Part shown: positions 10,125-20,590 of the stretch, one piece after another
Layout: every line of letters starts with the position of its first letter
Position numbering within the stretch: the first letter of the stretch is position 1
Assembly (NCBI GenBank): GCA_008729055.1
Contig: SDUX01000002.1
Coordinates: forward strand, 5,793,874 to 5,857,873
DNA from: Pyropia haitanensis
Taxonomy: Eukaryota; Rhodophyta; Bangiophyceae; Bangiales; Bangiaceae
Length of the DNA: 64,000 nt
Reading direction: 5' to 3'
Notes under the pieces: model-generated
What the model saw: the letters and a program-made list of their open reading frames with translations, nothing else
The model's database searches: none
Told to the model about the DNA's origin: nothing
Position numbers and translations under genes: made by a program

Positions 10125-11350
10125 GGTGAGCCGCGGATGGACGGCGAGTGGCGAGGCAAGAGACGCTCAGAGCGAGGGCCGACGAGTTCCGCTCCGAGAG
10201 GGAGGATGAGCGCTGCGTGGGGCGGACAGGCGTCCGTGACGACAGTACGCACGCACGATGCACGCTTGACGGTATCGTCCAGTGGACACGCAGCCGCTAC
10301 GCACACACGTCTCTGTGGAGATGGATGCACACTGGCCGCATCTCGAACGAGCTGGCGGCCCCCAGGAGTCATGGGCACACTCTTGACCCGGGGACCACCT
10401 GAGCTTCCAGAACTGCGCCGGGACGTTGCCTGGGAGGACCGGAGATGCACCCCCTCAGCGTATTCCACAAATGAGGAACCCTCCGCGCAAGGCTTTCAGA
10501 TACAAGATACGAAGCATGACCATCCTCGGCGACGGTGCGTGGCGGCGGAGATTGCCTCCTCACCACTCCCCGCAGAGCGTGGCACCTGGTCGGGCATGGG
10601 GATTGCTTGAGCTCCCCCGAGTCACCAAAGCTGTCAGAGGGGTGTAGGGGCCAGCCATCCCGCGGGATTTGTCGGACGTCTCTGTCTCACGAACATCAAA
10701 CAAGTCGCCCTACATCGAAAAAGGTCGCTACACCAGAAACTTTCCTACCTTTTACCCGCTGAAAAGTTTTTTGGCAGTCACGTCTGCATACGTGGCCAAC
10801 ATCTGTGGACCTGTCGGCAAAGGAAGGCCGTCGATTTTCTAGGCCACCTGCATTCTCCCGACCAACCGCGAGGCACCGCTTGCTCTACCCACTCCAACCT
10901 CCTTTGTCGCCACTGGCCGCGTGGCCGCTGCCTCTCCTCCACCCACGACCACCCATTGCCGGTCGCGCCCAACCGAGCGCCGAGACACCTCCCCGACCCC
11001 GCCCCCATCCTCCTTATTCTCTGCAACTGGTCATGGAGGTCCGGAACTCTCAGCGCGGCCGTCCTGCTCCAGTGCGCGGGCGACAGCTGCTGGAACTTTT
11101 GATTACCATCGGGTGACAACGGGGCGTCGTTTTGCAGTACGCCCCTTTTACGTGGCTTGTGGCAGAGGGATCCACCGCCCGCGTTCGCGAACGGGAGATA
11201 CCCCGTGTCCTGCGGCTCTACGGCGTCGACCACTATCTGGTCGAGACGCACCTGGTGGCAGGCGTTCCGTGACTGTTTTGGACAACCGTCCTGCGGCAAA
11301 AAGGGTCAGCAACTCTCTCGTGTCGCTCTGAACCGTGCCCGCTGCGCAGT
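10125..11350. promoter_or_regulatory. Upstream region of the EF-hand gene; unresolved ORFs
   Basis: Less GC-rich than the window average, with A/T-richer patches around 10480-10560 and 10670-10800. A minus-strand open frame at 10778-11299 (173 codons, starting MPQDGCPKQSRNACHQ) has a balanced composition and an ATG start, but I see no domain or proper leader. On the plus strand a short ORF at 11034-11117 (27 codons, MEVRNSQRGR) follows a pyrimidine-rich stretch and ends just before a GTGACA that could be a splice donor. Neither is strong enough to call. Confidence 0.3.
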
Positions 11351-12818
11351 GTGAGCAGAGAACAGATATGCAACACCGACACCCAGCAAGAGCCGAGCCC
11401 TTTATTGCTACAGGGCACCCCTCCTAGCCAAGACGCTACCATTCCCCGCCGCCGCCGGCCGTCCACACTCGGCTGTATGAGCCAAGGCGTGCGGGCGCGC
11501 GGCACGTGCGCTGCGTGGTCTGACAGGCGCTGTCGTTGGGCGGGACTGCTCCCGGCAGACTGCAGTTGCGACCGACGGGCACACGGCCGCCCTTTTCCCC
11601 GCCGGGAGCCAAGCCACGGGCGCGCGCCGCCACCGCGTGGGGGTATCGAGAAAAACAGACGTGTCGCGGGGCAGCGGCGAGTCGGACTGCCATCGTGTCG
11701 TGGCGGCCGCCCGGCCGCCCGCTCGCCCCCGCCCCTTTCCCGGCCGCCCCCGCCGAGACCAGTCCTCAAACACCCTGGCGGGCCACTTTTCACTTTGAAA
11801 AATACGCCGCGAGCCTCGCTCCCAGCCCCGCCCCAAACCGCCATCTCGCGGGCGGCGGGCCCCCCCCCCCCCGCCCTCCCTCTCCCCTCCCACCCCCCTG
11901 CGCGCGGGTGGCGCGCGCGCGGGGCGGGGCTGCCAGCTGCCCCACGGCCACGCCCCCCCCTGCGTGTGGCCTGCGCCGCGCCGGCGTGGCACGCGCCGCG
12001 GCCAGCCACTCCGTGCTGCGCAGCGGCGACTGCCAGCGGCCCGGCCCGCCACACCCTGCGCGGTGCGAGCCTCGCGGCCGCCGTGCGGGTGGCGGGCGCC
12101 GCCTACCGCAAGCACGAGCGCGTGGCCCCTGCCGCCCCGCCGCCGCCGCCGCCGTCGTTGCCGCTGCCGCTGCCACCGCCCAGCCGCCGGTCGGTTGCTG
12201 CCGCCGCTCCGCCACCCCCCCCCCACCACCACCCCTACTCCCCACCACGCGGCACGGCGGCGGGCGGGCGGGCGGGCGGGTGGGTGGGTGGGCGGGCGGC
12301 GTGGGCGGCGGCCAGGCTGGCGGACTGCGCGCGCGCGCGCGGCAACGGCGACGGCGGCGGCGCGGGCGCGCGCACCGGCCGGCTCTGACGGCGGCAGCAA
12401 CTGCAGCGGAGGCGGTGGCGGCGGCGGCGGCGGCGGTGACGGTGGCGGTGGCGGCGACGGTGGCGGTGGCGGCGGCAGCGGTCCCATCCGCGCTTTTTCC
12501 CCCGTCGGCTCCCGAGGCACCACCGGTGGGGACTCGCTGTTGCGGCGGTCGTGGGTCTCGTGGTTGGTCCTCTCCTGAGCCTCTTTTCTTCGCCGCTCGG
12601 TCACCCTCTCCCACCCCTGTTTTCCGCTGCATTTGCTTTCCCTTGGTCCTCTGTCGCCCATCTCGTCTCCGCCCTCTTTCCCGCCTGAGCCTGTTCATCC
12701 CTGTTTTTCACGGTCCGACCGCCCCCCCTTCTTCCTTCCGAGGCTGGCCCGCTCTCGTTTAGCCGTCTTGCCGTCACCCCTCGCCACCCCCCCGCTCTGG
12801 CTCGCTTTGGGCGGTAGC
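11351..12818. other. GC-rich spacer ending in the pyrimidine leader of the next gene
   Basis: Open frames on both strands are Arg/Pro/Ala-rich shadows. A GGGC/GGGT microsatellite sits at about 12255-12300 and a GGCGGT-type run at about 12410-12480. From about 12570 to 12810 the plus strand becomes pyrimidine-rich and T-containing, leading to the ATG at 12819. I see no gene between 11351 and 12570. Confidence 0.35.
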
Positions 12819-15588
12819 ATGTCACGACCGCTGCCGCCCGCGGGCATTCCCGCTGCCGAGCCGCCGCCGCGGGCGGGCGGCGGGACCGTTGTGAGTGACG
12901 GTGCCGGCCGGGGGGGGGGGAGTCGCCGGCCGGCGGTGGCGGCTCGTTGGGCGGGCCGGGCGGCTCATCGCGCGGGGTAAGCAGCACCACCACTGGTGAT
13001 GGTGCGGATGGCGGCGGAGGCATGGGCGGCAGCTCCGGCGGCGGCGGCGGCAGTGGCGGCCGTGATGACGATGGCGTCTCGGCGGCGGCGCCCCCGGCGG
13101 CGGCGGGCGGGAAGCGAGCAGCGGCAGGCGACGTCCCCGCCTCCGGTCCCCTCCCCCTCCCCACAGCCCTGCGGGGTCAACGGTCTGTCTTCTCCGTCTC
13201 GCGCGAGCCATCCCCGCCGGCGGCGGCGGGGGGGCGGCCCGCCCACGCGGGCGCATCGGCCGACGGACGGTCGCCCGGTACGCCCGCGTCCGGGACGGCC
13301 GCGGACGTGGCGGAGCCCGACAGCCACGCCATGGACCGCGGGGGGGACTCGGACAGTGACGTGTCGATGGACTCGGGCTCCTTCCACCTGAGCGACGCGG
13401 ATGATGAGGAAGAGGAGGTGGCGGAGGCGGCGCCGCAGAGGCCAGGCGCGTCGCTGCCGACGGACGTGGACGGAGGGGGGGGGGGGGACGGCTCACCAGC
13501 GGCGCGTGCGGCGGCGGTAGCGGCTGGCGCGAGCGCGCCGCCGGCAGCGGAAGCTGCGGGCGTGGCCACGCCGGTAGTGCCGGGGGCATCGACTGCATCT
13601 GCGGCAGCGACCGGCGCCGACCCCGGCCCACCGGCAGGCGTTGCGGCGCCTGCGTCGCCGGCTGCCGCCGGTGCGGTCCCCAACGCACCCCCCACCCCCC
13701 CCGCGCCCACCCCGCGGCGGCTGTCAGAGGAAGAGGAGCTGGCCGCCGCCCTGCGCGCGTCGGTGGCGCGGCCGGCGCGGGACAGCCTCTTTACGAGCGC
13801 CTCTGCCATCCCGCGACTGGCGCCGCTGCCGCCGCGACGGCCGGGGGAGGATGGTGCCGCGGGGGTAGGCGGTGCGGCCGCGTCTGTTGCGGGCGCCATC
13901 GGCGTGGGTGGCTGGGCGGCCGCTGGTGGGAGTGGCGGCGGCGGCGGCGGCGGCGGCAGTGCCGGCGGCAGCGGCAGCGGCAGCGGCAGCGGCAGTGGGG
14001 CGGGTGCCGGCGTGCGGTTGTCGGGTACGCCCGTGGCGCCTACCGCCTCCTCCGCCTCCTCCACCCGCCGCATTGGGTGGGAGCTGCGGGATGTGTCGAA
14101 GAACGGTGGCGCCGAGGGCATCTCGGCGTCCATTGTGGACGACAACCTCTACCTGTGGGAGGTGTCCGTGTCGTTTCGGGACGCGTCGGACCAGCTGAAC
14201 TTGGCATCGGACCTCCGCACCCTGGGCACCGACTCGGTGGTCTTTGAGGTGCGCTTTGGCTCTGACTTTCCCTTCTCCCCCCCCTTCCTGCGGGTCCTCC
14301 GCCCCCGCTTCCGGCCGCAGACGACCTACGTGCTGCCCGGCGGCGGCCTGTGCCTGCAGGTCATCACGTCGGCGGGCTGGTCGCCGGCCATGACCCTCCT
14401 CAACCTGTTAATCAGCGTGAAGAGCACGCTCAGCATCTCATCTGCGCGGCTTGACACGCGGGATCGCCGGCCGTACGGGTCGGCGGCGGAGGCGATGCGG
14501 ACGCTGAGCCGGGCGGCTGCAATCCACAACTGGGCCCTCCCGACGGGGCACTTTGCGCTCGCAATGGAGGAGGGGGAAGCCGGGAGGGAGAACGCAGAGG
14601 GGGGGGGCGCTGATGGAGAAGAGGGGGATGGGGGGGCCGCGGCGGCGGGGCCACCGGCGCCAGCAGACGGGGCGAGGGGAGCGGACGAAGCGGATGCGGG
14701 GGGGGAGCCGAGGGGCGCGGCTGAGCCGCTGGCAGCAGCCCCTGACGCGGCACCTGGTGCTGCCGCCACGGCGGCCGCACCTGTCGCGGTGCCGCCGCTG
14801 TTGCCGCGTGGGGGCGTGCCCGGTGCCAGCGCCGCCGCAGCTGCCGCTCCTGCCGGCGCGGCCTCGGCTGGCCCCCCCGCCCCCTTCCTGCGCGGCTTAC
14901 TCGGCCGGCCGGCGGCTCTGGCTGCCGACGGGGTGGGCCTCGCGGCGGCCCTCCCCGGCCGCGTCCCCTCCGCCGCGGCGGCCGCCTCCCCGTCGCCGCC
15001 GCCCAATGCACGGCGGCGCACCCGTGACGAGGCGTTTGGGGGCGCACCGGACGGCGTCGTCGCGCGGGTGCGCGGGCCGCCCCCCGCCCCGTGGGTGGCC
15101 GGGGGGAGGGCGGTGCTGCTCACGCGCCCGCCGCTCCCGCCGCCGCCGCGCCTGCCGCCGCCGCCGCCGCCGCCGCTGCTATCCCGCCGCCGCCATCGCC
15201 ACCACCGCAGCCGCGGTCGCCGCCGCCATCGCCACCACCGCAGCCGCGGTCGCCGCCGCCGTCGCCACCTGTGCCGCCGCGGGCGTCGTCGTTTGCACCC
15301 GCACCGCCGGGCCGCACCCGCCAGAGCACGCGGCAGGCGGCGGCGGCGCTGTACGGCGGCGGCGGCGGCGGCGGCGGTGGCGGCGCGCCCGCGGATGGCC
15401 CGCCGGGGGGGGGGGCGGCGCCGCCGCGGCGGCCCGCGGCAGCCCCGCCGGTCGCGGCAGCAGGTGACGCCGCGGCGTTGGCGGGCTCGCTGCGGCGGGT
15501 GTGTGTGCCCGCTGGTCTCCACTTTTTTTCTTCTTTGTTTGCGTTGCCGCTGCACCGTCTGTGTGGGGGGGGCGTGTCGAGCCTTTAG
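12819..15588 (+). CDS. UBE2Q-like ubiquitin-conjugating (E2) enzyme
   Basis: E2 enzyme that carries ubiquitin as a thioester on a catalytic cysteine. The N-terminal half is low-complexity (Gly/Ser/Ala-rich, acidic SDSDVSMDSGSFHLSDADDE). The UBC fold begins near 14085 (RIGWELRDVSKNG) and includes FEVRFGSDFPFSPPFLRVLR, the active-site region GGGLCLQVITSAGWSPAMTL with the cysteine codon at 14351-14353, then LLNLLISVKSTL. The GGGLC...GW arrangement, in place of the usual HPN-containing loop, is characteristic of the UBE2Q branch. Frame breaks occur at a run of ten G (12911-12920) and at GGGGGGAGGG near 15103, each consistent with one missing G. The C-terminal Pro/Ala region ends DAAALAGSLRR at 15498; then either a short tail to 15588 or a GT donor at 15499. 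Confidence 0.85.
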
Positions 15589-16184
15589 AGTGGTTTGGTA
15601 GGCCGGCCCCGTCCCTGCCGTTTTTGGTTTACCGTTTCTTTCTTGTCTCTCCCGTTGACGTTGTCTCCCGCGCTGCTGCCGTGTGTGCGTCCCTGGCTGG
15701 TGCCCCCGGCGCCAACGCCTCGTTCGGCCGCCACGGGCAGACGGCGCGGGGCCGCCCGTACGCCACACCCGCTCGGGCGGTTGGGGGGAGTTGGCAGCGG
15801 CCCCCGCTGGCGCGTCGGCGGGTCGGTGGGGGGTCGGCCGGCGGTCATGCTGGCCGCCTCGGGGCGTCGGCATGCCGCTACCCCCTCCCCTGGAGAGAGA
15901 GACCGCACGGGTTCTGCCCTCGCTCGCATGCGACTCGCTCCTGTCCTCCCACCGCCTCCCCCGTAAATGTGCCCGTCGCCCCCTTTCCCTCACATGACGA
16001 CCACGACTCCTGGACAGCCGCCGCGGGGGCGCTGGCGTGGCCAAAGTCCGGCGGCGCTGGCCAGACCGGAGGTCGGCGGCGCTGTCGAGAGCAAACGAAG
16101 CTGACCAGACTGGAGGTCGGCGGTGCTGTCGAGAGCGAGCGAGGCTGGCCTCCCTGGTGTCCCTCTTTCCTTCCCCCCCAACAG
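15499..16184 (+). other. Spacer or intron between UBE2Q-like and SAPS-like genes
   Basis: Starts with GTGTGTGTG directly after a coherent codon and ends in a textbook acceptor (polypyrimidine CTCTTTCCTTCCCCCCCAACAG at 16163-16184, split here by reading). It could be one 686-base intron linking the two coding blocks, or 3' end plus promoter plus a 5' exon-intron of the SAPS gene. T-rich stretches at 15520-15550 and 15620-15660 suit either. It contains the 44-bp tandem repeat listed separately. Confidence 0.35.
16056..16146 (+). repeat. 44-bp imperfect tandem duplication
   Basis: Two copies of a 44-base unit starting CCAGACCGGAGGTCGGCGGC / CCAGACTGGAGGTCGGCGGT and ending in GAAGCTGA / GAGGCTGG, about 85% identical by eye. 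A third, badly decayed copy may precede them (CAAAGTCCGGCGGCGCTGG). It lies in the non-coding stretch just upstream of the 16184 splice acceptor. Confidence 0.7.
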
Positions 16185-17026
16185 GAGGTGCTCTCCGTCG
16201 GCATCGTCCCGATGAGCCCCGCCCTCGCCGGCGTCCTCTCTGGCGACTTGGTGCCGGCCGAGGCCGCCCTCCTATCCGCCAAACGCCAGTACGTGGCGTC
16301 AGAGCTGCTGGACGCGCTCGTCTGTGGCGTCCGGCAACCCTCGAGCGCCTGTGGGAGGTCCTCCAGCGGACGCCCGCGGGGCAGCTGGACGCCCTCGGCG
16401 CGGAGCTCATTGCACGGGTGTTGGCGTCGGTGCTGGTCATGCGGGGAGAAGAGGTTCTCGGCTATCTGTGCAAGGCGGCCTCTGGGACAACGTCGGCGGC
16501 GGCGGGTGGTGGGGGGGCGGCCGCCGCAGCGGACACGAAGGGGGGTTCGGGTTCTTCCACCCCCGGCGGCGCCTTGTCGGCGCTGGTGCGCCATGTCTCT
16601 GTGTCGGCCGTGGCGGACCTGTTTGTGCGGCTGCTGGGCGCGCCCAACCTCGGAGACGGGGACGGGGACGGGGATAGCGGCAGCGGCGGCGGCGGCGGCA
16701 GAGGGGAGGGCTCCTCAAGCCCACGGACGAGGAGCAGCGGGGGTGGGGGGCGGGCACCCGTTGGCCTCGTCAGAGGAGCCCCGCCCGGCGGCGCTGCAGC
16801 TGCTGGCGGCGTGCGACGTTATCCGGGCGCTGCTGTCATGGGCCATGGCCCAGCTGCCGCTCGAGTCGGCAGCCACGGGAGCAGGGACGGCGCCACGCGC
16901 GGGCAGCGGCGGCGGCGGCGGCGGTGGCGGCGACGCGGCCGGCGGGGCGGTCCAGCAGTTGTGGGAGGGGACGGTAGCGGCCTGTCTCACCCTGGTCCTG
17001 TCCATGACCCGCCGGCTGTTGTACAG
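16185..17026 (+). CDS. SAPS-domain protein (PP6 regulatory subunit-like), incomplete
   Basis: SAPS proteins are armadillo-like regulatory subunits of the Sit4/PP6 phosphatase. The coding block begins after the acceptor at 16184; an in-frame ATG is at 16211. Recognisable stretches are VPAEAALLSAKRQYVASELL (LLdeddLlqE-like), then ATLERLWEVLQRTPAGQLDA, MRGEEVLGYLCKAA and LSALVRHVSVSAVADLFVRL, which follow the SAPS pattern of helix repeats ending in kHIgtsaimDLLLRL. Continuation is PAALQLLAACDVIRALLSWA, then TVAACLTLVLSMTRRLL, ending before a possible GT donor at 17026. Two frame changes occur: one near 16325 not at a homopolymer, one at a G run near 16740. Only about half to two thirds of a normal SAPS domain is present and I cannot find the rest, so this may be a pseudogene or continue in unrecognised exons. 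Identification moderately sure, integrity doubtful. Confidence 0.5.
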
Positions 17027-18591
17027 TGTATCTCCTGACCCTGGGCATCAGGGCTGTCTGTCTCTTTTCCATCCCTGGCGGACCAGCCCGGTAACTGGGC
17101 ATTGCCCGGCTTGCTGCAGCTGGGGCGGGACTCGCGGGCTTCGTGCTGGCGGGATCTTTGCGGGAAAAGCGGCGGTGGGCGTCGGTGGAGCCGTTTCTTC
17201 TGCGGGGGTGGCGGGCTGGCCAGGCCGTGCCACCTTGCTGCCCTCCGTAGCTCACCCGCGGCCTGGGGTGTGCGGCTGGCTCTACGGTCTGCCGCGCGCG
17301 CCTGGCCGTTTCCCTCTTTTTGCGGCCGGTTGCGGCCGCCCACGCCCGTGGGTGTCGGCGACTGCCCGCCGCCCAAGAGCCCACCGGTCGCACGCTGCCC
17401 CCCCCTTTCCTACTTAATGGCCGCCCCTTCGAACGACGAAAGAGAAAACCATTTCTTCGAGAGACATACCCAGACTGCTCTCACTCTCGTCGACGGCCTC
17501 GGTCGCCGTACATGCTGTGTGCCGACACTGCGCCAACCGCCAATCTCGTTCGCACCGCAGCGACGAGCGAAGCGCCGACAGCTCGCAGACACCACAACCT
17601 ACTGCTTTTGGGTCGCGTCCCTTTTGCTCAACAAGTAAGGGGGGATGGTGGGTGGAGTATCAACGTTGGTGGGTGGTGGGTGGGTGGAGGCGTGGGTATC
17701 GACGGCACACGAGCCTGCCATCTCCTCTCCCTCTGGTCCGTGGCCTTCATGTCAAAGAAATCTCCCGGACCAAGAGACTTGGACATCTGGCTCGGGCCGC
17801 CACAGCCGTCCATTGCTCAGCCAAAAGCTCGCAGACAGCCGGGACGCGGCTTACTCATCCTGGATGTGCCAATCTCCGCGTGCGAGAATGGGCATCAACA
17901 GCCAAACGCAACTGTCATGCGCCCACTAGCTGGGTGCGCGGGAGGCTGCTGGCGCCTCTGGCGCGGCGCAGACGGCTGGTAGAGCTCACCGACCGCCCCT
18001 GTTCAGCGCGGCCACCGTGAGGTGGGTGGTGTTGTGAAAGGTATCTGGCTGCGCGGCGCCGCGCAGGGCGGCGACAGCTCATCGCGGGAGCTGCCACTGC
18101 CGGACACGCTGCACCGTGGAGGCGCGGGGAGGGGAGGGCCGCCGACAGACGGACCTGGGAAATTTGGGTGATCCACGAGACTGGCCAGTTTTTCGGTCGC
18201 GCGGGGGTCCGCGCGAGTGCGTGCGGCACCCTCGGCTGGAGCTACCGCGCCGTCACTCCAGGTCCCCACCTGCCCTAGAGGGCCAGCAGGACGCCAGACT
18301 CGCTGTCTGAGTGCATGCGCAGCTGGCAACCGTGGCGCACGCATAAGGCTGCCTCCGGCCCGCCTGCCCGTACGCTGCGCACGCGTTCAATCTGAGAGGA
18401 TCTGACGCCCGTCGCAGTGCACGCCCAACGTTCCACTCACGCCCTCACTGTCTTACCTGCACCCGGTTAGGCGCCATCCCTCTCCCTCTCGCTCTCCCCG
18501 CCGCTACGTCAAAATTTCCCTGGACCTCGGACCTCCTTCTCCTCGTTGTTCACCAAGTTCCCCTTTGGTTGACCATTTGCCCCTCCCTCCC
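17027..18591. other. Region without a supported gene; AT-richer island
   Basis: Bases 17410-17640 have a distinctly lower GC content and contain an ORF starting MAAPSNDERENHFFERHTQ at 17417 and ending at 17638, with no recognised domain. GTGGGT-rich short repeats lie at 17640-17695. From 18420 to 18590 the plus strand is pyrimidine-rich and leads to the ATG at 18592. Confidence 0.3.
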
Positions 18592-19122
18592 ATGGCCCAC
18601 GACATGGCGTCGATGGCCACCTTTGTGGCGCCGCTGACCACCTCCACCCTTGGCGCAAGTGCGTTTCGCCGCGGCGCCTCGGCGGTGGCGCCGTCGTCAT
18701 GCGCCGCTGCTGCCGTGTCCTCCCCGGCCCGCCGCGCCCGCATGGCTGCTGCGGACCGCCCCCGCCCGTACGAGACGGGCGCGCCCAAGCCGCCGCCACC
18801 CGGCCCCGTCCAGACACCCGCGCAGCTGGCTGAGGCGGCCGCCGCCCGTGCGGCGGCCGCGACGGCACGCGTCGCGGCCGCGCGGGAGCGGGTTGAGGCC
18901 GAGCGAGCCGCCGCGGCAGCGTCGGGGCCCGAACCACCGCCAGGCGCTGGCGCTGCCACGTCGGCAGACGAGGAGGAGGAGGAGGCCAACGAGGGAGACC
19001 CGTACCTCCGCGAGACGATGAAGCAGTACGTGCCGCCGCTGGTGACGACCGCGTTTGTCAGCGGCTGCGTGGCGCTGGGCGAGGCGGCCGCGCTGGTGAG
19101 TGAGTTGCTGCCACCCTTGTGA
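18592..19122 (+). CDS. Putative plastid-targeted coiled-coil membrane protein, first exon
   Basis: Unrecognised. The N-terminus (MAHDMASMATFVAPLTTSTL, then AFRRGASAVAP) resembles a plastid transit peptide: Ser/Thr/Ala-rich, basic, almost no acidic residues, and with an FVAP motif common in red-algal leaders. Residues about 75-115 form an Ala-rich heptad-like coiled coil (AEAAAARAAAATARVAAARE), followed by an acidic linker (TSADEEEEEANEGDP) and one hydrophobic segment (VPPLVTTAFVSGCVALGEAA). The frame stops at 19122, but a near-perfect donor GTGAGTGAG at 19096 follows codon GCGCTG, and a strong acceptor (CTTTCTTCTTCTGCTCCGTAG, ending at 19318) lies 220 bases downstream. The protein is therefore probably longer; later exons, perhaps including 19690-19877, could not be assembled with confidence. 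Confidence 0.5.
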   Translation: MAHDMASMATFVAPLTTSTLGASAFRRGASAVAPSSCAAAAVSSPARRARMAAADRPRPYETGAPKPPPPGPVQTPAQLAEAAAARAAAATARVAAARERVEAERAAAAASGPEPPPGAGAATSADEEEEEANEGDPYLRETMKQYVPPLVTTAFVSGCVALGEAAALVSELLPPL

Positions 19123-20590
19123 GAGCGATGACTTTTTTTGGTGGGGGTGGTTGCGGTGCGGTCCCGTGGCATGGTGCTGAAGCTGGTGACGACGGGGGCG
19201 CTTGGCAGCCCCCGGACGTACCCGCCGTGTGATGCATGTTCCTCCGTGCGTTGTGTACATTTTCTGGTTGCGCGCTGAGTGTGTTGCTTCACGAATCCTT
19301 TCTTCTTCTGCTCCGTAGACGCTTCTTTATTGCTGCTCTCTAGATACCTCTCTGCTTTTTGTCCGGGTCCTGTTCACGCGCTTTTGTGTCCCGCGCTTCT
19401 GTGCTTTGTGCTCCCGTGGCTGTCGGACCACAGCACCACCCAGTATGACCCAGTCCCATTGCTGCCGTGTAGTTCAGTTGCGTCTGGGCTATGGAGCGCT
19501 CGTCCATGCTGGGGGCGCTGTGCGTCAGCGCGCGATGCAGGTGCCGCCTCAACTCTCATGCGGCTACGCACTCACTCCAGACGCCTCGTTCGCGCACTCT
19601 GACGGATCGCGGCAGGCTTGGCGGCCGCCGCTGTTGGGACAGTCACTCCCCAGCCACGTGACCAGGCAGGCTCCCCATGTGCCAGCTATTCAGAGGTGTC
19701 CCCGCCGCCATCGCCAGCACGGATGCCGCCGCGTTATACTCCCTGCGGGTGCCCCCCTACCCTGGTGGGCACTTCATCACCCCTCCAGTGCATCTGCGCG
19801 GACCTCATCTGGCGGCCCGCGTCGGTGTGGCGAGATGGCTAGGGCTTGAACTTGGCGCCATGGGGTCCCCACCATAGACGTGGATCGTGGTGCGACCGAC
19901 GCGACGATTGTCGTGGCCGCGGCGAAGCGTCGACCGCTCCGAAAATTTGTCGCCACGGTTCCAATTGTCAACCGGCGGGTCACTGGAATAGGAAAACTTT
20001 GGCTTTCAACTCCAACGTGGCTGTCCTGCCACGTAATCACAGGACAATTTTACTGACATTGGTCATCAGAGCTTTGCATGTGAGTCACGAGAATACAGGG
20101 TTTACAAGTACAACGGAGCGGATCGGAGGGCCCCGTACGCGGGCCGAGCGCAATCCACAGCTGCTCGAGCCCGCTGTCGCGGGCGGCAGAGGCGTGTCTC
20201 TCGCCAGCACAACGTGACCGTGCGGCGCGGACGCTTCGAGAACCGTCTCGGCGGCACCACCATCCGCCGCCCGCCCGACCTGGCGCGGGCAGCGCGGCGG
20301 GCGGCCGTCTGGCCGCGGCTACGCTGCGTCGCTCCGCCCTCGGCGGCCTGTTTTCTCTTTTTTGTATCATCCCCCTTGCTCGCGTGCATTTGCATTGGCT
20401 GACGAGGTGGCACCCTCACGGCTGACCGACAGCGCCACCCAGCGCAAGGGTTGCGCCCCGTGCTGGCAGGCGGTCGTCCCCCCCCTCCGTCTCCTTTGAT
20501 ACGCGGCGGAGCGCGTCCGCTCCCCCCTGCTGGTTGGTACCCTGTCTCTCGACGCTGCTTCCCCCACCCTCCCCTCTACCCCCCCCCGGC
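19123..20590. other. Possible 3' exons, then intergenic region
   Basis: The first 200 bases are probably intron (see the preceding gene). An open stretch at 19690-19877 (+) has protein-like composition (STDAAALYSLRVPPYPGGHF) and may be a downstream exon. Bases 19860-20120 are the most AT-rich part here and resemble the promoter islands of other genes. From 20470 the plus strand becomes C/T-rich up to the ATG at 20591. Confidence 0.3.
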
